Position numbers and translations under genes: made by a program
The notes under the pieces: model-generated
Databases searched by the model: none
What the model saw: the letters and a program-made list of their open reading frames with translations, nothing else
Told to the model about the DNA's origin: nothing
Source: Pseudomonadota bacterium
GTDB lineage: Bacteria > Pseudomonadota > Gammaproteobacteria > Burkholderiales > SG8-39
Assembly (NCBI GenBank): GCA_021825225.1
Contig: JAKAIH010000003.1
Span: 1-18,132 of the forward strand
Length of the DNA: 18,132 bases
Direction of reading: 5' to 3'
Part shown: piece after piece, positions 1-8,624 of the stretch
How positions within the stretch are numbered: position 1 is the stretch's first letter
Layout of the letters: every line of letters begins with the position of its first letter

Positions 1-1
1 A

Positions 2-1006
2 CGCCGGCCGGTGATCCTCGCGGGCATCTCGGCGGTGTGGAGCGGCGCGAGTGCGGCGCTGGTTCGGCTGGCCGAGACCCTGGGCGCGCCGGTGGTCGTG
101 GCACCGATGTCCAAGGGCGTGATGCCCGAGGACCATCCCTGTTTCGCGGGCACGCTGGACATGGCGTGCAACAAGTTCATCTGGGATTTCCTCAAGGGCG
201 CGGATCTGCTGCTGGCTGTCGGCTTCGATGCAGTCGAGCTGATCAAGCCCTGGCCGCTCGCCGCCACCATCATCCATATCGACACCGTTCCCAACACCGA
301 CCAGATTTATCAGGCCGAGCTGGAAATCGTCGGCGACATCGCGGGCATACTCGATGCAATCAGCGCGGCGAGCGGCAGCCTCGAGCGCTGGAGTGCGGGC
401 GAGATCGCCGCGCACCGGGGAAAACTGCGGGATCTTTATTACGCGGGACGGGTGAACGCGCGCCTGAATCCGACCGATGTGCTGGACGTGGTGCGCGCGC
501 AGATGCCGCGCGACACCGTGGTTTCCACCGACGTCGGTTCGCACAAGCTGCTGGTCGGCCAGGGCTGGACCACCTACACGCCGCGGTCGCTGCTGATGAG
601 CAACGGCCTTTCCTCCATGGGATATTCGCTGCCCGCCGCAATTGCCGCCAAGCTGGTGCATCCGGACAAGCCGGTCGTGAGTTTCATCGGCGACGGCGGC
701 CTGGCGATGGTGCAGGGCGAACTGCGCGTTGCGGCGAGCCTCAAGATCGATCCGGTCGTCGTCGTCTTCTGCGACAATAGCCTCAACCGCATTGAACTCA
801 AGCAAACGGCGCGTCAGTATCCCAGCTGGGGAACCGTGATCGAGGCCACCGACATCAGCATGCTGGCCCGCGCCATGGGCTGCGACGGCGTCGACGTCGA
901 CAGTGCCAAAGCGCTCGAAGCCGCGCTCGCCGGCCCGCGCGCCAAGGACCGCCCGCTGGTCATAGGCGCGAGAATCGATCCGGCCCAGTATGCGGCACAA
1001 TTCTGA
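2..1006 (+). CDS. Thiamine-diphosphate-dependent enzyme, acetolactate-synthase-like (5' partial)
   Basis: The frame is open from the left edge, so the N-terminal part lies outside the window; 334 codons are visible, against roughly 540-570 aa for complete members of this family. The first ~110 visible residues look like the central domain of acetolactate synthase/benzoylformate decarboxylase-type enzymes (APMSKGVMPEDHP, then a GADLLLAVG strand). The last ~170 residues form the cofactor-binding domain. The ThDP/metal motif is clear at 689-778: GDG, 26 residues, then N (FIGDGGL to FCDN). Enzymes of this family decarboxylate or ligate 2-oxo acids in the cytoplasm. The substrate cannot be read from the sequence, so I do not call it ilvB. 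It ends 39 nt before a dehydrogenase gene on the same strand, which suggests a shared catabolic operon. The family is secure; the specific reaction is unknown. Confidence 0.88.
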   Translation, partial: RRPVILAGISAVWSGASAALVRLAETLGAPVVVAPMSKGVMPEDHPCFAGTLDMACNKFIWDFLKGADLLLAVGFDAVELIKPWPLAATIIHIDTVPNTDQIYQAELEIVGDIAGILDAISAASGSLERWSAGEIAAHRGKLRDLYYAGRVNARLNPTDVLDVVRAQMPRDTVVSTDVGSHKLLVGQGWTTYTPRSLLMSNGLSSMGYSLPAAIAAKLVHPDKPVVSFIGDGGLAMVQGELRVAASLKIDPVVVVFCDNSLNRIELKQTARQYPSWGTVIEATDISMLARAMGCDGVDVDSAKALEAALAGPRAKDRPLVIGARIDPAQYAAQF

Positions 1007-1045
1007 TTAAGCGGTTTTCCATTTCATCATTCTTAGCGACGCCAA

Positions 1046-1948
1046 ATGACTCGGAACGACAACACTGCATTTGATCTGCACATTGCGCTCGTCGGTTACG
1101 GCGAGGTCGGCAAGATATTCGCCAAAGAGCTAATCGCACGCGGCGCGCAGATTTCTTTTTTCGACATCTTGCTGGCCGACGCCGACGCAGGCGCGGCAAT
1201 GCGCACGCATGCCGCATCGCTCGGCGCGCGGCCCTGCGCCAGCCTTGCTGCGGCGCTCGCCGATGCGCGGGTGGCGATCTCCGCGGTCACCGCCTCCTCC
1301 ACGCTCGCCGTGGCCGAGGAGGCTGCACGGCATATGCGGCCGGGCCAGTTCTTTGTCGATCTCAATTCGGCCTCGCCCACCACCAAGCAGAAGAGTGCCC
1401 GACTGGTAGACGCGGCGGGCGGACATTATGTCGAGGCGGCCGTGATGGGCTCGGTGCCGCCCTATGGCATCAAGGTGCCTATCATTCTCGGCGGAAGTAA
1501 ACGCGAGGAACTCGCGCGCTTGCTGGCGCCGGCCGATATGCGCCTGGAAACCGGCGTTGCCGAGATCGGCGTCGCGTCCGCGGTCAAGATGTGCCGCAGT
1601 ATCATGATCAAGGGATTGGAGGCGCTGACGGTCGAATGCCTGTTTACCGCGCGGCGCTACGGAGTCGAGGAGCAGGTGCTTGCCTCGCTGGTGGAGACTT
1701 ATCCCGGCCTGGACTGGCAGCAGGAGGCGGACTATCTGGTGTCGCGCGTGGTGCAGCACGGACGCCGCCGCGCCGCGGAAATGCGCGAAGTCGCGCGCAC
1801 GGTGGAGGAGGCGGGCATGCAGGCGCTGCTGGCGGCCCCCACGGCCCAGCGTCAGGACTGGATGGCCGACTTGGTGGGCGCGGGCACGGTCGCGAAGTCG
1901 GAAAAAAGCTGGCGCAAGGTGGCCGACGCGATCAAGGCCAAGGACTGA
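1046..1948 (+). CDS. NAD(P)-dependent oxidoreductase, 6-phosphogluconate-dehydrogenase-like with DUF1932-type C-terminal domain
   Basis: The 300-aa protein starts with a Rossmann fold; the dinucleotide-binding loop GYGEVG is at residues 17-22. Residues ~85-130 carry the SSTLAVAEEAA and FVDLNSASP segments typical of the beta-hydroxyacid dehydrogenase/6PGDH superfamily. Lys181 in the SAVKMCRS segment sits where the family's catalytic lysine is expected. The rest (KGLEALTVECLFTARRYGVEE onward) resembles the all-helical DUF1932 domain. It probably oxidises a hydroxy acid or reduces the matching oxo acid; the substrate is unknown. No Shine-Dalgarno sequence is visible before the ATG, so coupling to the upstream ThDP gene is possible. 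It converges with the J-domain gene, with 18 nt between the two stops. Confidence 0.88.
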   Translation: MTRNDNTAFDLHIALVGYGEVGKIFAKELIARGAQISFFDILLADADAGAAMRTHAASLGARPCASLAAALADARVAISAVTASSTLAVAEEAARHMRPGQFFVDLNSASPTTKQKSARLVDAAGGHYVEAAVMGSVPPYGIKVPIILGGSKREELARLLAPADMRLETGVAEIGVASAVKMCRSIMIKGLEALTVECLFTARRYGVEEQVLASLVETYPGLDWQQEADYLVSRVVQHGRRRAAEMREVARTVEEAGMQALLAAPTAQRQDWMADLVGAGTVAKSEKSWRKVADAIKAKD

Positions 1949-1966
1949 GCGGTTCCTGCGGGGAAG

Positions 1967-2287
1967 CTAGACCAGGGGGCGGAAGGCGAAAGGACGCAGG
2001 TTGGCGCGGCCCTTGCCGGGGTCCTGTTTGACCGGATTCGAGCTAAGCCCGCTGCCGCGCCGTTCGGTCGCCTGTATGCCCATTTTTTGATCATAACGGG
2101 CGCGCTGCAGCGGATCGGCGAGCACCGAGTAGGCATGATTGATCAGGGACATGCGCGCGGTGGCGTCCGGGTTGCCCGGATTCCTGTCAGGGTGGCATTC
2201 CTGCACCAGGCAGCGGTACGCCGCCTTGATCACCGCGGGGCGCGCTCTGGGGCTGACTTCGAGAATTTCGTAGAGAAAAGCGTCCAA
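1967..2287 (-). CDS. Small J-domain (DnaJ-like) protein
   Basis: This short protein is mostly a J-domain, the module that stimulates the ATPase of Hsp70/DnaK. Helix I (YEILEVSP), helix II (AVIKAAYRCLVQECH), the diagnostic HPD motif (residues 32-34 from the start used here), helix III (INHAYSVLADPLQRARYD) and a ~35-residue basic, probably disordered tail follow in order. There is no Gly/Phe region, zinc finger or substrate-binding domain, so it is a class III J-protein. The start is uncertain. No in-frame ATG precedes the domain. I chose the TTG at 2287 because an AAGGG lies 7 nt upstream and the protein then begins just before helix I. The frame stays open to another TTG at 2338 (123 aa), but without a ribosome site. 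The only upstream ATG (2325-2327) is in another frame. Confidence 0.8.
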   Translation of the reverse strand: MDAFLYEILEVSPRARPAVIKAAYRCLVQECHPDRNPGNPDATARMSLINHAYSVLADPLQRARYDQKMGIQATERRGSGLSSNPVKQDPGKGRANLRPFAFRPLV

Positions 2288-2410
2288 AATTTGGCCCTTT
2301 TTCAGCTTTCGATTTTCCAAGGTCCATGATACCTGCAATGCCCGGAATTGGAAACAGGGCGGTCGGCGCGAGGCAGCGTGAACGGAGGGCCGCGTGGTCG
2401 GAGGCGCGGC

Positions 2411-2426
2411 ACGGGCTATCGCCCGT
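2411..2426. other. Stem-loop between the hydrolase and J-domain genes
   Basis: ACGGGC and GCCCGT form a perfect 6-bp stem around a TATC loop. It lies 10 nt past the stop of the minus-strand hydrolase gene. On the minus strand no U-run follows, so it is not a canonical intrinsic terminator; it could be a weak terminator or an mRNA-end stabiliser. On the plus strand only three T residues are present at its 3' side. Confidence 0.4.
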
Positions 2427-2435
2427 TTCCGACGC

Positions 2436-3137
2436 TTAAGCGCCGAGCCAGCGGCGCAGGGCGGCGTTCACTTCGGCCGGTCTTTCGAGGGTGGAGAGGT
2501 GGCCGCATTCTTCGATCACTTCCAGGCTTGCGCCTTTGATCGCGGTGGCCATTTCCTCGTGGCGCGCCGGCGGAGTCCGTTCATCCTGCCGGCCGCAGAG
2601 CACCAGCGTCGGGCAACTGATCGCCGGGAGCAGGTCCAGGCTATCGGGCCGGCTCATGATGGCTTTTTGCTGGCGCACGAAGGCATCTTTGCCGGTGTTT
2701 TTTGCCATCGACCTGACGACGTCGGTAAGTGCACGCTCACCGAGCCGCGAAGGATGAATGAGCAGCGGCAGCAGGATTTCGGTGACTTGCGGTAACTCGC
2801 CGCGCTCGGCCAGTGCAATCAGTTCCATGCGCGTTTGCGCCTGCCCCGGCGAATCGGCGTTGGCGGCAGTATCGAGCAGCGCGAGTCGGGAGACGCGACG
2901 CGCTGCCTGACGCATGATTTCGAACGCGATATAGCCGCCCATCGACAGCCCGGCGAGGGCGAAGTTCGGGAATGGGGCGTCGGCAAGCACGTCACGCGCC
3001 ACGCCGGCCATGGTGCCGGAGCGCGTATGGTCGGCGATCCAGATGTCCGCGATATCGGCCAGGTTCTCGACCTGGGATCGCCATAACTGGGCATCGCAGA
3101 GCAAACCAGGGACCAGCACAAGGGCGGTTTTTTTCAT
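2436..3137 (-). CDS. Alpha/beta-fold hydrolase
   Basis: This 233-aa cytoplasmic protein has the full set of alpha/beta-hydrolase marks. The oxyanion strand LVLVPGLL is at residues 6-13, the nucleophile elbow GLSMGG has Ser65, the acid is Asp185 (in CGRQDERTPP) and the catalytic His213 is in ECGHLSTLE. The length is typical of small esterase/carboxylesterase-like members with a short cap. The substrate cannot be told from the sequence; BioH-like, homoserine-acetyltransferase-like and ester hydrolase roles are all possible. The ATG has a GAGGTG ribosome site five nt upstream, which fixes the start. It is read away from the tRNA block; a 249-nt region separates the two divergent units. No signal peptide is visible. 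Confidence 0.88.
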   Translation of the reverse strand: MKKTALVLVPGLLCDAQLWRSQVENLADIADIWIADHTRSGTMAGVARDVLADAPFPNFALAGLSMGGYIAFEIMRQAARRVSRLALLDTAANADSPGQAQTRMELIALAERGELPQVTEILLPLLIHPSRLGERALTDVVRSMAKNTGKDAFVRQQKAIMSRPDSLDLLPAISCPTLVLCGRQDERTPPARHEEMATAIKGASLEVIEECGHLSTLERPAEVNAALRRWLGA

Positions 3138-3343
3138 CGGCGCACCTCAAAATTGGTTTTATGGAGAACAATTTGCGGCCGGGTACTTGCCCTGTTCCGC
3201 GACCGGGCCGGTTGTCGCTCCCGGGGCTTGCCGGCGCTTCGGCTTTGCTTGCGGCGAAGCTGCACAACGATGAGAATGCTAGCATCAGGCGGCCGTAGCC
3301 TGCACTTGCGCAGGGCTGTCCGATGAGCGCTTCCGAGACTTGT

Positions 3344-3372
3344 TTGACTGGCGGCGGGAAAACGAGCATAAT
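3344..3372 (+). promoter_or_regulatory. Sigma70-type promoter of the tRNA-tuf operon
   Basis: TTGACT (3344-3349) and CATAAT (3367-3372) each match consensus at five of six bases, with an ideal 17-bp spacer. Transcription would start near 3379, about 7 nt before tRNA-Tyr. The stretch just after the -10 box (CGCCCG) is GC-rich, a discriminator type associated with stringent (ppGpp) control of stable-RNA promoters. The rest of the 3138-3386 gap holds no gene I can support; the minus-strand hydrolase ribosome site is at its left edge. Confidence 0.8.
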
Positions 3373-3386
3373 CGCCCGTTTCGTTT

Positions 3387-3473
3387 GGAGGGGTGCCCGA
3401 GTGGTTAAAGGGGGCAGACTGTAAATCTGTTGGCCTTGCGCCTACGTTGGTTCGAATCCAACCTCCTCCACCA
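3387..3473 (+). tRNA. tRNA-Tyr (anticodon GTA)
   Basis: The acceptor arms GGAGGGG and CTCCTCC pair over 7 bp with one G-T wobble, followed by discriminator A and an encoded CCA. The anticodon GTA is at 3421-3423. The T-arm GTTGG/CCAAC encloses TTCGAAT. The extra arm between anticodon and T stems is long (class II), as in all bacterial tRNA-Tyr. It is the first gene of the tRNA-tuf operon and lies about 7 nt after the predicted transcription start. Confidence 0.96.
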
Positions 3474-3538
3474 AGTTTTTGCGGCGCGTTTGGGCGGTAT
3501 GTGCACTGGGTGGCAATTAAAGGGTTCGGTCGTGAAAC

Positions 3539-3612
3539 GCGGGTGTAGCTCAATGGTAGAGCAGAAGCCTTCCAAGCTTACGACGAGGGTTCGATTCCCT
3601 TCACCCGCTCCA
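3539..3612 (+). tRNA. tRNA-Gly (anticodon TCC)
   Basis: The acceptor stem GCGGGTG/CACCCGC is perfect, followed by discriminator T and an encoded CCA. The anticodon TCC at 3571-3573 sits in loop CTTCCAA and reads GGA/GGG codons. The closing pair of the anticodon stem is a G-A mismatch. The T-loop TTCGATT is standard. It is the second tRNA of the operon, 65 nt after tRNA-Tyr. Confidence 0.95.
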
Positions 3613-3621
3613 GCATGCTGG
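3610..3621. other. Palindrome overlapping the CCA end of tRNA-Gly
   Basis: CCAGCATGCTGG is a perfect 12-nt palindrome whose first three bases are the tRNA's own CCA. It is followed by a second GC-rich element (CCCCGGG). There is no T-run, so it is not an intrinsic terminator. It may mark a processing site in the tRNA precursor, or be chance. Confidence 0.35.
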
Positions 3622-3655
3622 CCCCGGGCAGCAAACCGACGTCGAAGCGGTTTAC

Positions 3656-3730
<75 letters not shown>

Positions 3731-3773
3731 CGAATATTTGGCAATTTGATAATCGATAAAGAAGGACTTCATC

Positions 3774-4964
<1,191 letters not shown>

Positions 4965-4970
4965 GAATTA

Positions 4971-4984
4971 GAGACTGGAGTCTC
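4971..4984 (+). promoter_or_regulatory. Inverted repeat next to the rpsJ ribosome site
   Basis: GAGAC and GTCTC form a 5-bp stem with a 4-nt loop (TGGA); the 14-nt sequence reads as an inverted repeat. The rpsJ Shine-Dalgarno (AAAGGA, 4985-4990) begins at the next base. The whole tuf-rpsJ gap is only 31 nt, so an E. coli-type S10 leader with its L4-responsive hairpins is absent. A role in rpsJ translation is inferred, not shown. Confidence 0.4.
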
Positions 4985-4995
4985 AAAGGAAAAAT

Positions 4996-5304
4996 ATGCA
5001 AAGCACGAAAATCAGGATTCGACTCAAGGCGTTCGACTACCGTCTGATCGATCAGTCGGCGCTGGAGATCGTTGACACCGCGAAGCGCACCGGCGCCGTG
5101 GTCAAGGGCCCCGTGCCCCTGCCCACCCGCATTGAGCGCTTCGACGTGCTGCGTTCACCGCACGTGAACAAGACCTCGCGCGACCAATTCGAGATCCGTA
5201 CGCACCTGCGGCTGATGGATATTATCGACCCCACCGACAAGACCGTGGACGCACTGATGAAGCTGGACCTGCCGGCCGGGGTGGACGTGGAGATCAAGCT
5301 GTAG
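4996..5304 (+). CDS. rpsJ: 30S ribosomal protein S10
   Basis: This 102-aa protein is S10, a small-subunit head protein that also binds NusB in rRNA antitermination (NusE). The recognisable segments are [15 protein letters not shown] at the start, [19 protein letters not shown] in the long loop, and RTHLRLMDI at the end. The length is standard. AAAGGA lies 5 nt before the ATG. It is the first gene of the S10 operon and is followed by an unusually wide 100-nt gap before rplC. Confidence 0.98.
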   Translation: MQSTKIRIRLKAFDYRLIDQSALEIVDTAKRTGAVVKGPVPLPTRIERFDVLRSPHVNKTSRDQFEIRTHLRLMDIIDPTDKTVDALMKLDLPAGVDVEIKL

Positions 5305-5315
5305 CGTTTGACCGT

Positions 5316-5330
5316 AGTGCCGCGTGCACT
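5316..5330 (+). other. Hairpin in the rpsJ-rplC gap
   Basis: AGTGC and GCACT form a 5-bp stem around a CGCGT loop. Further on, TGGCCGGCCA (5360-5369) is a 10-nt palindrome. The 100-nt gap (5305-5404) also has a TTGACC at 5308 and GATAAT at 5355, but their spacing does not make a promoter. There is no U-run, hence no clear terminator. No small gene is visible here. Confidence 0.35.
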
Positions 5331-5404
5331 GGCAAATAAATGCCGGGCGCGATGGATAATGGCCGGCCAATTGTAGTCGGTGCCTTTTAACGAAGGGAAA
5401 GAAG

Positions 5405-6088
5405 ATGAGCTTAGGATTAGTCGGTCGCAAGGTCGGCATGACCCGCGTATTCACGGACGACGGTGATTCCGTCCCGGTGACCGTGGTGGACGTGTCCGAC
5501 AACCGTGTGACCCAGATCAAGACCGCCAAGACCGACGGCTATGCTGCGGTGCAGGTGACTTTCGGCAAACGCCGCCCCGTGCGCGTGAACAAATCGGCTG
5601 CCGGCCATTTCGCCAAAGCTGCGGTCGAAGCCGGCCACACGCTGAAGGAATTCCGCGTCACCGAAGAGCAGCTCGCCAGCCTCAAGGTCGGCGGCAAGGT
5701 CGGCGTGGACCTGTTTCAGGTCGGGCAAATGGTGGACGTGACCGGAACCTCGCAGGGCAAGGGTTTCTCCGGCGTCATCAAGCGCCACCATTTTTCCTCC
5801 AACCGCGCCAGCCACGGCAATTCGCGCTCGCATAACACACCCGGTTCGACCGGTCAGGCGCAGGATCCGGGCCGCGTGTTCCCGGGCAAGCGTATGGCGG
5901 GCCAGCTCGGCAACGTCAAGCGCACCACGCAGGGCCTGGAGATCGTGCGCATCGACGCCGATCGCCAGCTGCTGCTGATCAAGGGCTCGGTCCCGGGCAG
6001 CAAGGGCGGCGATTTGCTGGTGCATCCGGCCGCCAGGGCGCGCGCGAAAAAAGTCGCCGCAGCGCCGGCCAAGGGAGGCAAGAAATAA
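5405..6088 (+). CDS. rplC: 50S ribosomal protein L3
   Basis: L3 binds 23S rRNA early in 50S assembly and reaches toward the peptidyl-transferase centre. The 227-aa product begins with [13 protein letters not shown] and carries the long-loop signature [15 protein letters not shown], where a glutamine is the usual methylation site of PrmB. It ends in a short basic Ala/Lys/Gly tail ([10 protein letters not shown]). A purine-rich AAGGGAAAG precedes the ATG. The TAA stop shares its last base with the rplD ATG (TAATG), which suggests translational coupling. Confidence 0.98.
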   Translation: MSLGLVGRKVGMTRVFTDDGDSVPVTVVDVSDNRVTQIKTAKTDGYAAVQVTFGKRRPVRVNKSAAGHFAKAAVEAGHTLKEFRVTEEQLASLKVGGKVGVDLFQVGQMVDVTGTSQGKGFSGVIKRHHFSSNRASHGNSRSHNTPGSTGQAQDPGRVFPGKRMAGQLGNVKRTTQGLEIVRIDADRQLLLIKGSVPGSKGGDLLVHPAARARAKKVAAAPAKGGKK

Positions 6089-6711
6089 TGGATCTGAAAC
6101 TCATAGATGCCAAAGGCCAGGCGGCCTCCACCATGGCCGCCTCGGACGCGCTGTTCGGGCGCGACTACAACGAACCGCTGATCCATCAGGTGGTGACGGC
6201 TTATCAGGCCAATGCACGCCAGGGTACGCGCGCGCAGAAGGGCCGCAGCGAAATCGCCAAATCCACGCGTAAGCCCTGGCGCCAGAAAGGCACCGGCCGC
6301 GCGCGTGCCGGTATGGCCTCGAGCCCGCTGTGGCGCGGCGGCGGCAGGATCTTCCCGTCCAGCCCGGACGAGAATTTCACGCAGAAGCTGAACCGCAAAA
6401 TGTATCGTGCGGGCGTCGCGTCGATTCTGTCGCAGCTCGCGCGCGAGGACCGCTTGAAAGTGGTCGAGAACTTCGTCGTGGAAGCGCCGAAGACCAAACT
6501 GTTCCTGCAGAAGGTGACCGACATGGGCGTCGCCGATTCGCTGCTGCTGATCACCGACGAGCTCGACGACAACCTGATCCTGTCCTCGAGAAACCTGCCC
6601 AACGTGCTGGTGCTGGAAGTGGCCGAGGCCGACCCGGTGTCGCTGATCCGCTACCAGCACGTGATCCTGACCCGCAAGGCGGTCAGCAAATTCGAGGAGA
6701 TGCTGGGATGA
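6088..6711 (+). CDS. rplD: 50S ribosomal protein L4
   Basis: L4 binds 23S rRNA domain I and lines the exit tunnel with an extended loop. The 207-aa product has the loop sequence [13 protein letters not shown] and the family segment [14 protein letters not shown], followed by an alpha/beta globular part ([14 protein letters not shown]). The length is standard. In E. coli L4 also represses its own operon through a leader before rpsJ; no such leader is present here. The start overlaps the rplC stop by one base, and the stop overlaps the rplW start by four (ATGA). Confidence 0.98.
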   Translation: MDLKLIDAKGQAASTMAASDALFGRDYNEPLIHQVVTAYQANARQGTRAQKGRSEIAKSTRKPWRQKGTGRARAGMASSPLWRGGGRIFPSSPDENFTQKLNRKMYRAGVASILSQLAREDRLKVVENFVVEAPKTKLFLQKVTDMGVADSLLLITDELDDNLILSSRNLPNVLVLEVAEADPVSLIRYQHVILTRKAVSKFEEMLG

Positions 6712-7049
6712 ACGCGCCACAAACAAGCAAGACCCCGGCGAAACCTGCAGTGAAAAACCCGCAGCGCCTGATGCAGGTGCTGCTCGCCCCGCAGGTGTCG
6801 GAAAAAAGCACCTTCGTCGCTGAGAAGAACGAGCAAGTGGTGTTCCGCGTCGTCGGCAATGCGACCAAGCCTGAAATCAAGGCCGCGGTAGAGCTGCTGT
6901 TCAAGGTCGAAGTCGAAAGCGTGCAGGTCGCCAACGTCAAGGGCAAGCAAAAGCGCTTTGGCAAGCTCTCCGGTCGGCGCAAGGACTGGAAGAAGGCATA
7001 TGTGTGCCTGAAGCCCGGCCAGGAAATCAACTTTCACGCGGCGGAGTAG
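6708..7049 (+). CDS. rplW: 50S ribosomal protein L23
   Basis: L23 sits at the tunnel exit and is the docking site for trigger factor and SRP. The 113-aa frame contains [16 protein letters not shown], the [15 protein letters not shown] segment and [11 protein letters not shown], which forms the rRNA-binding loop. The start is set at the ATG that overlaps the rplD stop by four bases, with GAGGAG upstream. This gives an N-terminal extension of about 20 Lys/Pro/Thr-rich residues; a second ATG at 6771 would give the usual core length. Confidence 0.95.
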   Translation: MNAPQTSKTPAKPAVKNPQRLMQVLLAPQVSEKSTFVAEKNEQVVFRVVGNATKPEIKAAVELLFKVEVESVQVANVKGKQKRFGKLSGRRKDWKKAYVCLKPGQEINFHAAE

Positions 7050-7052
7050 AAC

Positions 7053-7880
7053 ATGGCACTCGTCAAAGTCAAACCCACTTCACCCGGCCGCCGCGCTCTG
7101 GTCAAGGTCGTCAACCCCGACCTGCACAAGGGCAAGCCGCATGCGCCTCTGCTCGAGCCGCAGTCCAAGCGCGCCGGACGCAACAGCAGCGGCCACATCA
7201 CCATGCGCCATCAGGGCGGTGGCCACAAGCAGCATTATCGGATTGTCGATTTCAAGCGCGCCAAGGACGGCATCGTGGCCAAGGTCGAGCGCCTGGAATA
7301 CGATCCCAACCGCAGCGCCAACCTGGCACTGCTGTGCTACACCGACGGCGAGCGCCGTTACATCATTGCCCCCAAAGGGGTGGCGGTGGGCGCGCAGCTC
7401 ATGTCCGGCGCCGAAGCGCCGATCAAGCCGGGCAATACGCTGCCGCTACGCAATATTCCGGTAGGTACCACCGTGCACTGCGTCGAGATGCTGCCCGGCA
7501 AGGGCGCGCAGATCGCGCGCGCGGCGGGGACCTCGGTGCAGCTGCTTGCGCGCGAAGGCAGCTACGCCCAGCTGCGCCTGCGCTCGGGCGAAGTGCGCAA
7601 GGTGCATATCGAGTGCCGCGCCACCATCGGCGAGGTCGGCAACGAAGAGCATTCGCTGGAATCGGTGGGCAAGGCCGGCCGTATGCGCTGGCGCGGCGTG
7701 CGCCCGACGGTGCGCGGCGTGGCGATGAATCCGATCGATCACCCGCATGGCGGCGGTGAAGGCAAGACCGCAGCGGGGCGGCATCCGGTCAGCCCCTGGG
7801 GCACGCTCACCAAGGGCTACCGCACGCGCAAGAACAAACGCACCAGCGGCATGATCATCAATCGCCGTAACAAGAAATAG
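7053..7880 (+). CDS. rplB: 50S ribosomal protein L2
   Basis: L2 is needed for subunit joining and peptidyl-transferase activity. The 275-aa product has the family's usual length. It has the N-terminal KPTSPGRR segment, the RNA-binding [19 protein letters not shown], and the highly conserved [12 protein letters not shown] around residue 230, which includes the functionally important histidine. The basic end ([19 protein letters not shown]) is typical. A GGAG lies within the rplW end, just before the ATG. rpsS follows after 10 nt. Confidence 0.98.
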   Translation: MALVKVKPTSPGRRALVKVVNPDLHKGKPHAPLLEPQSKRAGRNSSGHITMRHQGGGHKQHYRIVDFKRAKDGIVAKVERLEYDPNRSANLALLCYTDGERRYIIAPKGVAVGAQLMSGAEAPIKPGNTLPLRNIPVGTTVHCVEMLPGKGAQIARAAGTSVQLLAREGSYAQLRLRSGEVRKVHIECRATIGEVGNEEHSLESVGKAGRMRWRGVRPTVRGVAMNPIDHPHGGGEGKTAAGRHPVSPWGTLTKGYRTRKNKRTSGMIINRRNKK

Positions 7881-7890
7881 AGGATAGGAC

Positions 7891-8202
7891 ATGGGACGTT
7901 CAGTCAAGAAAGGCCCGTTCGTTGACCACCACCTGGTGGACAAGGTGGAGAAAGTGCGCGGCAGCGGCGACAAGCGCCCGATCAAGACTTGGTCGCGCCG
8001 CTCCACCATCCTGCCGGATTTTGTCGGTCTGACCATCGCGGTGCATAACGGCAAGCAGCATATCCCGGTCTATATTTCCGAGAACATGGTGGGTCACAAG
8101 CTGGGTGAGTTTGCGCTCACCCGCACTTTCAAGGGCCATTCGGCCGATAGAAAAGTCGCAGCGCCCGGCGGCGGGACTCCCGCGCCGGCGGCGAAGAAAT
8201 AG
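7891..8202 (+). CDS. rpsS: 30S ribosomal protein S19
   Basis: S19 lies in the 30S head with S13. The family core is clear: [37 protein letters not shown] and the [16 protein letters not shown] signature. At 103 aa it is about a dozen residues longer than the common ~91-aa form, because of a C-terminal Pro/Gly/Ala tail ending in AKK. The tail matches the character of the longer tails on S3 and L15. GAGGATAGG precedes the ATG. Confidence 0.98.
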   Translation: MGRSVKKGPFVDHHLVDKVEKVRGSGDKRPIKTWSRRSTILPDFVGLTIAVHNGKQHIPVYISENMVGHKLGEFALTRTFKGHSADRKVAAPGGGTPAPAAKK

Positions 8203-8213
8203 GAGTGACAACC

Positions 8214-8615
8214 ATGCAAACCAGAGCCAGCTTGCGCGGTGTTCGCCTGTCGGCACAGAAAGGGCGGCTCGTCGCCGACCAGATCCGCGGCCTAGCGGTG
8301 GACAAGGCGCTCAACGTGCTTGCGTTCAGCCCGAAGAAGGGTGCCAAGATCATCAAGAAAGTGCTGGAGTCGGCGATCGCCAATGCCGAGCACAACGACG
8401 GCGCAGACATCGACGAGCTGAAGGTGCAGACCATCTACGTCGAGCAGGGTGCGGCGCTCAAGCGCTTTCATGCGCGCGCCAAAGGGCGTGGCAACCGCAT
8501 CAACAAGCAGTCCTGCCATATATTCATCACGGTGGGCGACGAGGTCAAGGCAAAACGCAGCGCGGCCAAACCGGTAGCCAAAGCACGCGCGGCGGTTGCC
8601 GCGGCCAAAAACTAA
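8214..8615 (+). CDS. rplV: 50S ribosomal protein L22
   Basis: L22 lines the exit tunnel with a beta-hairpin; changes in that loop cause macrolide resistance in other bacteria. The core ([48 protein letters not shown]) covers about 110 residues. A basic Ala/Lys tail of ~23 residues follows. The start is the ATG at 8214, because AGGAG at 8201-8205 is 8 nt away; an in-frame GTG at 8205 overlaps that ribosome site and is unlikely. The tunnel-loop residues GRGNRINK look normal. Confidence 0.96.
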   Translation: MQTRASLRGVRLSAQKGRLVADQIRGLAVDKALNVLAFSPKKGAKIIKKVLESAIANAEHNDGADIDELKVQTIYVEQGAALKRFHARAKGRGNRINKQSCHIFITVGDEVKAKRSAAKPVAKARAAVAAAKN

Positions 8616-8624
8616 GGGACAGTC

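Noticed and set aside
2411..2426. Intrinsic terminator for the hydrolase gene
   Set aside because: The stem is good, but no U-run follows on the minus strand, so I list it only as a stem-loop.
3161..3298. 45-codon plus-strand frame in the hydrolase-tRNA gap
   Set aside because: No ribosome site, no similarity I recognise, and the region is better explained as the divergent upstream region.
5308..5360. Promoter in the rpsJ-rplC gap (TTGACC and GATAAT)
   Set aside because: The two boxes are about 41 bp apart and neither has a suitable partner at 16-18 bp.
8205..8213. Earlier GTG start for rplV
   Set aside because: It overlaps the AGGAG that serves the ATG at 8214; the ATG gives the normal L22 N terminus.
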